The position numbers and the translations under genes were made by a program. Below the pieces are notes generated by a model. That model did not search any database and was not told the DNA's origin. It worked only from the letters and a program-made list of their open reading frames with translations. From Candidatus Rokuibacteriota bacterium (GTDB lineage: Bacteria > Methylomirabilota > Methylomirabilia > Rokubacteriales > CSP1-6): a DNA stretch of 5,847 bases. Location: contig JACQCL010000028.1 of the NCBI GenBank assembly GCA_016201645.1, positions 1-5,847 on the forward strand, given 5' to 3'. Below, one piece after another: positions 1 to 4,889 of the stretch; positions within the stretch are counted from its first letter, which is position 1, and the number at the start of each line of letters is the position of its first letter.

Positions 1-516
1 CCCCTTCTTGTACTCCATGCCCTTCGGAAGCAGCACGTCCACCACGTGGGCGCCGCCGGTCACCAGATCCTTGATCGGCTCGCTGGTGGTCTCCAGGAGG
101 CCCGGAACGACGACGCGCGCCTTGCGCCGCTTGAGGTCGTGCTTGAACTCGATCCGGCCGATCTTGGGCTCGAGGACTTTCGTGACGAGCGAGGCGACCA
201 CCTCGAACCAGGGATTCCCGGCCTTGCCGCTCAGAATCTGGAGCACGGCGTCACGCTGGGCAGGGGAGGAGCGCTCGTCGAGGATAGGCAGAACCGTGCC
301 GTTCCCCTCGTGGAGCGGGCCCGGCCAGCGATACTGGACGGCGAACTTGACGCCCTTCATGCTCGTCTTGCCGTAATAGCCCTCGTCCACCTGCATCCCG
401 AGCATCCCCTCGCACCCGCCGTGGGTCGGGCGCGCCCAGAACTCACACGGGCAGCCGGGGTCGCAGTTGCAGTTCTTCAGGTACTTGCCCTTGAGTCGCC
501 ATTTGATCGTCGCCAT
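1..516 (-). CDS. DUF1326 domain protein, Cys-rich (C-terminus cut by window edge)
   Basis: This is an open frame of 172 codons read from an ATG at 514-516 to the left edge without a stop, so the C-terminus is missing; family members are usually about 200 residues. The N-terminus (MATIKWRLKGKYLKNCNC...) followed by NCNCDPGCPC is the hallmark of DUF1326 (COG5588-type) proteins. Cys16, Cys18, Cys22 and Cys24 form a compact CxCxxxCxC cluster, with His32 and Cys35 close behind, which looks like a metal or thiol site. No signal peptide or membrane segment is visible, so it is probably cytoplasmic. It lies 23 bases downstream of the DUF2182 membrane protein gene, and the two families are often neighbours. 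The biochemical role is unknown; metal sensing or delivery together with the membrane partner is inference. The family call is strong, the function is not. Confidence 0.88.
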   Translation of the reverse strand, partial: MATIKWRLKGKYLKNCNCDPGCPCEFWARPTHGGCEGMLGMQVDEGYYGKTSMKGVKFAVQYRWPGPLHEGNGTVLPILDERSSPAQRDAVLQILSGKAGNPWFEVVASLVTKVLEPKIGRIEFKHDLKRRKARVVVPGLLETTSEPIKDLVTGGAHVVDVLLPKGMEYKKG

Positions 517-521
517 GGTCG

Positions 522-527
522 CCTCCT
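522..527 (-). promoter_or_regulatory. Ribosome binding site for the DUF1326 gene
   Basis: The minus strand reads AGGAGG, a full Shine-Dalgarno consensus, five bases before the ATG. It is the strongest such site in the window and fixes the start of the DUF1326 gene. It also suggests that this third gene of the operon is translated independently rather than by coupling. Confidence 0.8.
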
Positions 528-539
528 GTCACGCGCCGG

Positions 540-1316
540 TTAAGCCGCTTGGGTTATAAGCCAGATCCCCCACAGGATCAAGGTCGCCCCGGCCAACCAG
601 CTCACGGCCCGCCCGAACGGTATGAGCTTCTCCACCAGCACGAAGCCAGCGAGCGCCGCCACCCACAAAAGGTTCATGACCCCGGCGACGAAGAGGAGCG
701 CCATCAGCACCCAGCAACAGCCCGCGCAGAAGAGCCCGTACCTGAGCCCCATGGCGATCGCCCCCGCCGTCCCTTCCCGCCACTCGCTCAGGATGAAGCC
801 CAGGGGGGACTGGCAGCGGGAGAGGCACGCATGCTTCAGGGGCGTGAACTGATAGACGCCGGCCGATAGGAGAAGCACGCCGCCGAGCCAGGGGGTGACG
901 GCGATGGCGGGCCCGGAGACCAGCGCCGCGGTGTGAAGCCCCCATTCGCCCAACGCCGCCAGCAGGCTGAAGACGCCCCACACCGCGAGGTAGCCGAGGA
1001 GGAAGAGGCCGGTCCGAATCACGGGAGTGTTCTCGACCAGCCGCTTCCGATTCACAGTGGCGAAGATCAGAAGCATGGGGGTGGCCGAGGGGACCATCAT
1101 CGCCACCATCATGACGGCCCACATGAGAAAGGTGAAAAAGAAGTCGGGGAGGCTCCACGGTGTCATCTGGGGCATCGTCATGGTCATGTCCGCCGCCTGG
1201 GCCATCTCGCGGCCGAGGCGGAGGATGTAGAGCCAGCCGGTGGCGGCCATGCCCAGGAGGCCCAGGGCGACGATCGCCCGGTCACGCCGGATCAGCTGCT
1301 CGACGCTCGGGTCCAC
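540..1316 (-). CDS. DUF2182 predicted metal-binding integral membrane protein
   Basis: This 258-residue polytopic membrane protein belongs to DUF2182 (COG5486), annotated in the databases as a predicted metal-binding integral membrane protein. Hydrophobic segments lie near residues 13-32, 57-78, 101-122, 138-156, 185-226 (probably two) and 236-256. Candidate ligands are the Met-rich loop MTMTMPQM (44-51) plus MM pairs at 69-70 and 73-74, the motif KHACLSRCQSP (His162, Cys164, Cys168), and CAGCCW (Cys197, Cys200, Cys201). The frame stays open far upstream, but that part is antisense-like sequence over the ThDP gene. The membrane protein proper begins just after the GTG at 1314-1316 (MDPSVEQLIRRD), so that start is chosen. 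It overlaps the ThDP gene end by 25 bases and has a weak AAGGGG eight bases upstream, suggesting translational coupling. The ATG at Met23 would cut into the first membrane helix and is less likely. Transported or bound metal is unknown; copper is inference from Met/Cys content. Confidence 0.85.
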   Translation of the reverse strand: MDPSVEQLIRRDRAIVALGLLGMAATGWLYILRLGREMAQAADMTMTMPQMTPWSLPDFFFTFLMWAVMMVAMMVPSATPMLLIFATVNRKRLVENTPVIRTGLFLLGYLAVWGVFSLLAALGEWGLHTAALVSGPAIAVTPWLGGVLLLSAGVYQFTPLKHACLSRCQSPLGFILSEWREGTAGAIAMGLRYGLFCAGCCWVLMALLFVAGVMNLLWVAALAGFVLVEKLIPFGRAVSWLAGATLILWGIWLITQAA

Positions 1317-2983
1317 GCCTTGGTCCCCTTGGTCCGGGCGATGGTGGCCGTCGTCAGCGGGCTCGCGACTCCCCGCATCGTCACGTTGACGCAGGCCGCC
1401 TTCCCCGCCTTCAGCGCGCGCTCCAGCGCCGGGCGGAGTTCGGCCGGGTGCTCCACGTGCTCGCCGTGGCCTCCCATCGCAGCGATGACCTGATCGTAGC
1501 GCACCTCTCCGAGTTCCACTCCGATGGTGCGGTCGTAAAAAGCGGACTGAAGCTCCCGCTCCATCCCCCAGCCGCGGTCGTTGCCGACCACGACGACCAC
1601 GGGCGCGTTGAAGCGGAGGGCGGTGTGGAGCTCCCAGGCGTGAAACCCCATGCCGCCGTCTCCCATGAGAATCACGACGGGGCTGTCGGGCTTGGCGAGC
1701 TTCGCAGCAATGCCGAAGGGGATCGCGGCTCCGACGGTTGCGAGCGGGCCCAGGCGGAGCCAGTGCCCCGGTTTCCTCGCCGGCAGCCCGATCCGGCACC
1801 ACTGGGCGAAGTCTCCCGCGTCAATGGACCACACGGCATCGGCATTGACGGCCTCCCGCACCTCCTTGACGATCCTGAGCGGGTGAAGCGGAGCAGCATC
1901 TGAATTCTCGTCAGGGCGGCGCGCCTCCACCGAAGCGCGGCGCGCCTGGCGCAACCGCTCGACCCACGGCTTTTCTTTCCATCCCCGTCGAGCCTCGGCC
2001 CGCTCGGCGAGCTGCTCGAGGACGGCGGCGGCATCCGCCTGGATCGGCAGCTGGGCGCTCCGGTTCTTCCCGAGCTCCGGGGCGTGGATGTCGATCTGGA
2101 TGAGGTCTGCCTCCGGCGCGAAGAGCTTCCCGTAGGCCAGACGAAAGTCTATGCGCTTTCCGATGAGTAGGACCACGTCCGCCTCTCTGATCTCGCGGGC
2201 GACCGGGTTCAGGTTCTGGTCGGCGTAGCCGAGGCAGAAGGGATGCTCGTCGGAGAGGCTTCCACGCCCCATTCCGATCGTGAAGCATGGGAGTTGCGTC
2301 AGCTCGATGAAGTGCCGTAGCGCCTCCCAGGAGCGCGCCCACCAGATCCCGCTCCCCGCGATCACCACCGGGCGTTCCGCGCGCTCCAGGAGATCGAGCG
2401 CCGTCTCGACGGACCGGGCGGGCGCGGCTGCCGGCTCGGGCTTGACGGGGGAGGGGATGGGAATCGTGGAATCATCCACGATGGATTCAGACACATCGCT
2501 CGGGATCGTGAGATGGACGGGGCCGGGGCGGCCGCTCACGGCTTCCCGGTAGGCGAGCGCCGCGTAGTGGGGGAGACGGGCCGGGTCGTCCACCACGCGC
2601 GCCCACTTGGTCACCGCCCGGACCATCTCCACCTGGTCGATGTCCTGGAGCGCCCCCTTACCCCTGAGCGTCCGCTCGAACGTCCCGCTGATGGCGAGGA
2701 CGGGGCTGCCTGCCAGCCAGGCGGTGGCGATCCCGGTGATCGAGTTGGTATGGCCCGGCCCCCCGGTGACCAGAGACACGCCGGGCTGGCCGGTCACGCG
2801 CGCCCAGCCGTCGGCCATGTGGGTGGCTCCGGCTTCCTGGCGCGTGTCCACGACGATCACACCTTCGTCAATGCAAGCGTTGAAGATGGAATTCACGTGG
2901 TCGCCGCAGAGACCGAAGATACGTTCGATGCCGTGGCGCTTGAGCGTCCTCACGAGGAGATGAGCCGCGGTCACCTTGGCCAT
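1292..2983 (-). CDS. ThDP-dependent enzyme, acetolactate synthase-like large subunit
   Basis: This 563-residue protein has the complete three-domain layout of the acetolactate synthase/pyruvate oxidase-type ThDP family: an N-terminal pyrimidine-binding domain (about 1-170), a central domain (about 190-330) and a C-terminal diphosphate-binding domain (about 368-540). The catalytic glutamate is in TRQEAGATHMADGWAR (Glu50). GGPGHTNSITGIATAW matches the ALS-type SGPGATN region, and LQDIDQ follows. The ThDP/Mg motif starts at GDGG (441-444) and ends at Asn468 in VGNDRGWGM, the usual spacing but ND rather than the classic NN. Substrate cannot be read from sequence: many such paralogues are not real acetolactate synthases, and no small regulatory subunit (IlvN type) lies next to it. 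Start: ATG at 2981-2983 is chosen; a GTG two codons upstream (2989) is the alternative, and neither has a good Shine-Dalgarno site. It is the first gene of the minus operon and ends inside the DUF2182 gene. Confidence 0.88.
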   Translation of the reverse strand: MAKVTAAHLLVRTLKRHGIERIFGLCGDHVNSIFNACIDEGVIVVDTRQEAGATHMADGWARVTGQPGVSLVTGGPGHTNSITGIATAWLAGSPVLAISGTFERTLRGKGALQDIDQVEMVRAVTKWARVVDDPARLPHYAALAYREAVSGRPGPVHLTIPSDVSESIVDDSTIPIPSPVKPEPAAAPARSVETALDLLERAERPVVIAGSGIWWARSWEALRHFIELTQLPCFTIGMGRGSLSDEHPFCLGYADQNLNPVAREIREADVVLLIGKRIDFRLAYGKLFAPEADLIQIDIHAPELGKNRSAQLPIQADAAAVLEQLAERAEARRGWKEKPWVERLRQARRASVEARRPDENSDAAPLHPLRIVKEVREAVNADAVWSIDAGDFAQWCRIGLPARKPGHWLRLGPLATVGAAIPFGIAAKLAKPDSPVVILMGDGGMGFHAWELHTALRFNAPVVVVVGNDRGWGMERELQSAFYDRTIGVELGEVRYDQVIAAMGGHGEHVEHPAELRPALERALKAGKAACVNVTMRGVASPLTTATIARTKGTKAWTRASSS

Positions 2984-3013
2984 GTGCACCCCGCGATGGG
3001 AGGGCAGTGAGCC

Positions 3014-3042
3014 AGTATAGGAGAGGGGTGGAGGGGTGTCAA
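3014..3042 (-). promoter_or_regulatory. Sigma70-type promoter for the ThDP-DUF2182-DUF1326 operon
   Basis: On the minus strand a perfect -35 TTGACA (3042-3037) is followed by a 17-base spacer and TATACT (3019-3014), matching the -10 consensus at 5 of 6 positions. Initiation would fall near 3007, giving a short leader of about 18-24 bases before the GTG/ATG starts of the ThDP gene. Match quality, spacing and position all agree, so this is a strong prediction, assuming the host uses a standard housekeeping sigma factor. Confidence 0.75.
3023..3038 (+). repeat. Two tandem GAGGGGTG octamers next to the palindrome
   Basis: The plus strand carries GAGGGGTG twice in direct tandem (3023-3030 and 3031-3038). 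The second copy forms part of the left arm of the inverted repeat, and an inverted copy of the AGGGGTG core lies at 3053-3059. The first copy lies in the spacer of the minus promoter. This could be an extra half-site for a regulator or simple slippage; the sequence alone does not decide. Confidence 0.5.
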
Positions 3043-3059
3043 TTCACCTTGACACCCCT
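3032..3059. promoter_or_regulatory. Perfect 11-bp inverted repeat over both -35 boxes, candidate operator
   Basis: Left arm AGGGGTGTCAA (3032-3042) and right arm TTGACACCCCT (3049-3059) are exact reverse complements around a 6-base centre (3043-3048). The inner six bases of each arm are the -35 box of one of the two divergent promoters. The symmetry continues five bases beyond TTGACA into CCCCT, which sigma70 recognition does not require, so a dimeric regulator binding both -35 regions is a natural reading. As a hairpin it has no following T-run in either direction and lies upstream of both predicted starts, so it is not a terminator. The regulator's family is not identifiable, and no regulator gene is in the window. 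Confidence 0.6.
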
Positions 3060-3077
3060 ATCGGCCCCGCCTAGACT
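3049..3077 (+). promoter_or_regulatory. Sigma70-type promoter for the pabB-pabC fusion operon
   Basis: A perfect -35 TTGACA (3049-3054) is followed by a 17-base spacer and TAGACT (3072-3077), which matches the -10 consensus at 4 of 6 positions including the key T1, A2 and T6. Initiation would be near 3084, leaving a leader of only about a dozen bases before the ATG at 3096. It is somewhat weaker than the divergent promoter on the other strand because of its -10. Confidence 0.68.
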
Positions 3078-3087
3078 CCCCGAAGAC

Positions 3088-3093
3088 GAGGGG
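3088..3093 (+). promoter_or_regulatory. Weak, close ribosome binding site for the pab fusion gene
   Basis: GAGGGG lies only two bases before the ATG at 3096 (the GAGG core is four bases away). It is purine-rich but tightly spaced, and with the very short predicted leader it suggests modest translation initiation. The start is supported independently by the N-terminal protein sequence (YGLI...VVFLETSRYDADNYRSFLF), which begins where family members begin. Confidence 0.45.
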
Positions 3094-3095
3094 CT

Positions 3096-4889
3096 ATGTC
3101 CCACGATTTCCCATCGGCATATTACGGGCTCATCGCCGGACGCGACAACGTCGTGTTCTTGGAGACGTCCCGGTATGACGCCGACAACTACAGGAGTTTC
3201 CTCTTTATCGACCCGATCGACACACTTCAGGCGTGTTCGGTTGACGAAGTACCGGGTCTGCTCGCAGATATCGAGAAATATTTGGCTCGGAACTGTTATC
3301 TGGCCGGCTATTTCGGGTACGAGTGTGGCTATCATTTTGAGAAGATTGCCGGTTCCTCGGCGGCCCCTTCCCCCTTGGCGTGGTTTGGAGTTTATCCTGC
3401 GCCCATTGTGTTTAATCACCTCGCGGGAACGTTTGACGCCGGCCACGAAGCGTTGCGCGCCCCGGCTCGTGATGACGGTGTCCCTGGCGAGTACGCGATC
3501 GGCGATCTTCGCTGTGACATTCCGGCCGATGAGTATTTCCGGACCGTAGACACTATCAAGGGCCTCATTCGCTCGGGCTGCACGTATCAGATAAACTTCA
3601 CGACCAAATACGTCTTTGAGTTTCATGGGTCCACGATGGCCTTGTACGATGCACTGAAAAAGGGGCAACGCGTGTCGTACGGGGCGTTCATACGCGCGGA
3701 CGGGCGAACGGTGCTGTCCTTTTCTCCCGAATTGTTCTTCCGGCGAAAGGACGACACGATCATAACGAGGAACGACGTTGGGCGAATAGCGGAGATCGGA
3801 TCGGTGAAAGTTCGCGAGCTGTTCGCCGTGGAAAAGTACCAGACGCTGTTTCAAATGACCTCGACCGTTGAGGGAAGGATTCGCCAGGGAGTGACCTATC
3901 GCGATATCTTCCAGAGTCTGTTCCCGTCCGGCTCGGTGACCGGGGCTCCCAAGATCCGATCCATGCAGATCATTCGTGAACTCGAAGATGACTGGCGGGG
4001 CGTGTACACGGGAGCGATCGGCTATTTTTCGCCCGCCAACGAGGCCGTCTTTAATGTGGCGATCCGGACGCTCGTCATTGACGGCGGTAGGGGCGAGATG
4101 GGGGTGGGCGGCGGAATCGTGTGCGACTCGAGTCCGGAGGAGGAATATGGAGAGTGTCAATTAAAGGCGGAGTTTTTGACAACGCGCCACGAGGAATTCG
4201 GGCTGATCGAGACACTGCTGTGGGATGACGGGTATCGCTTGTTGTCCCGGCACATCAGGCGGGTAAGCGAGTCGGCAGAATACTTCGATTATCCCTGTGA
4301 TGGCGATCGCTTGATCAAAAGCCTTGTGGCCAGGAGCAAAGAGTTTCTTAGCGCAAAGCGATACAAGGTCAGGTTGGTGTTGGACCGTCACGGCAACGCC
4401 ACCGTCGAGAGTTGGGTGATCGATGAGAGGGAGCCGGACCTCGCCCGGGTCGCGCTGTCCGGAGTTAGAACGGATTCGAAGGATAGATTCCTCTACCATA
4501 AAACGACCAGGAGAGAGGTCTATGACCAGCTGCATCGCGTGGCGGCGGGAAACGGCTTTGCCGACGTCATCTTTATGAACGAGAAGAGCCAGGTCACCGA
4601 AGGGGCGATCAGCAACGTCTTCATCAGAAAAGGCAAGGACCTGATCACGCCTTTGGTTCAATGCGGGTTATTGAACGGGGTCTATCGTCAGCACCTTATC
4701 GAGACCCAACCCGGCGTGTGCGAGGGAGTCGTATCGTTGGACGACCTCAGGAACGCCGACGCGATCTACATCTGTAACGCGATAAGAGGCCTGCGCGCGG
4801 TGACATTATGCGAGCAGTACCTGGGGCCCGGGAGCGATTCAGACGCTGCCCGAGCTGGACAGGTCTGCGAGCACTGGACCCGGTCGTGA
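3096..4889 (+). CDS. pabB: Fused aminodeoxychorismate synthase component I / aminodeoxychorismate lyase, PabB core apparently deleted
   Basis: This 597-residue PabB-PabC fusion belongs to folate (p-aminobenzoate) synthesis: PabB aminates chorismate with ammonia from PabA, and PabC, a PLP enzyme, splits off pyruvate. The PabB part (about 1-365) shows the fusion-type N-terminus, CTYQINFT (162-169), SFSPELFF (208-215), GRIAEIGSVKV (229-239), GSVTGAPK (279-286) and GGGIVCDS (338-345) with the EEYGE metal-site region (349-353). The PabC part (about 367-575) shows the PLP lysine in YHKTT (Lys469), NEKSQVTEGAISNVF (495-509), CGLLNGVYR (523-531) and NAIRGLRAV (561-569). Thr224-Arg225 run straight into Asn226-Asp227; in normal PabB about 40 residues lie between, including the PIKGT lysine and the AENLMIVDL helix. 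The PabB activity is therefore doubtful while the lyase half looks intact. The gene is less GC-rich than its neighbours, has no PabA gene beside it in the window, and ends overlapping the next gene by four bases. Confidence 0.9.
   Translation: MSHDFPSAYYGLIAGRDNVVFLETSRYDADNYRSFLFIDPIDTLQACSVDEVPGLLADIEKYLARNCYLAGYFGYECGYHFEKIAGSSAAPSPLAWFGVYPAPIVFNHLAGTFDAGHEALRAPARDDGVPGEYAIGDLRCDIPADEYFRTVDTIKGLIRSGCTYQINFTTKYVFEFHGSTMALYDALKKGQRVSYGAFIRADGRTVLSFSPELFFRRKDDTIITRNDVGRIAEIGSVKVRELFAVEKYQTLFQMTSTVEGRIRQGVTYRDIFQSLFPSGSVTGAPKIRSMQIIRELEDDWRGVYTGAIGYFSPANEAVFNVAIRTLVIDGGRGEMGVGGGIVCDSSPEEEYGECQLKAEFLTTRHEEFGLIETLLWDDGYRLLSRHIRRVSESAEYFDYPCDGDRLIKSLVARSKEFLSAKRYKVRLVLDRHGNATVESWVIDEREPDLARVALSGVRTDSKDRFLYHKTTRREVYDQLHRVAAGNGFADVIFMNEKSQVTEGAISNVFIRKGKDLITPLVQCGLLNGVYRQHLIETQPGVCEGVVSLDDLRNADAIYICNAIRGLRAVTLCEQYLGPGSDSDAARAGQVCEHWTRS
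3765..3776 (+). other. Apparent in-frame deletion junction inside the PabB domain
   Basis: The codons for Thr224-Arg225 (acgagg, ending at 3770) are followed at 3771 by Asn226-Asp227 (aacgac). Recalled alignment with E. coli PabB places TRPIKGT... before this point and ...MIVDLMRNDIGR after it, so about 40 codons (about 120 bases) are absent with the frame kept. The missing part holds the equivalents of E. coli Lys274 (PIKGT) and Glu302 (AENLMIVDL). Glu258 (SPE motif) is kept as Glu212. Both flanks are highly conserved, so the junction is sharp. No long direct repeat is visible at the joint; an Arg codon on both sides may give two or three bases of microhomology. Confidence 0.8.

Noticed and set aside
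540..1316. A copper-binding bufferin-type peptide cluster, because of the metal-like motifs.
   Set aside because: That system involves DUF2282 precursors with a DUF692 maturation enzyme. Neither is present; DUF2182 is a different, polytopic membrane family.
1317..1802. The DUF2182 frame stays open upstream to an ATG at 1802, which would give a 420-residue protein.
   Set aside because: The extra 162 residues are Arg/Gly/Pro-rich low-information sequence lying over the conserved C-terminal domain of the ThDP enzyme. Such long open shadow frames are expected in GC-rich DNA, and the family's usual length fits the GTG at 1316.
3039..3054. A CRP/FNR-type binding site, from the look of TGTCA and TGACA half-sites.
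   Set aside because: The TGTCA/TGACA pair is separated by eight bases rather than the usual six, and the symmetry extends through CCCCT, so assignment to a known family is not supported.
3032..3059. The inverted repeat as a rho-independent terminator.
   Set aside because: There is no T-run on either strand after the stem, and it lies upstream of both divergent genes, overlapping their -35 boxes. An operator/promoter role explains it better.
3039..4160. A 373-codon open frame on the minus strand across the pab gene, and similar long frames opposite the other genes.
   Set aside because: They show no recognisable domain, are full of Arg/His/Pro/Gly, and run antisense to strongly conserved protein sequence.
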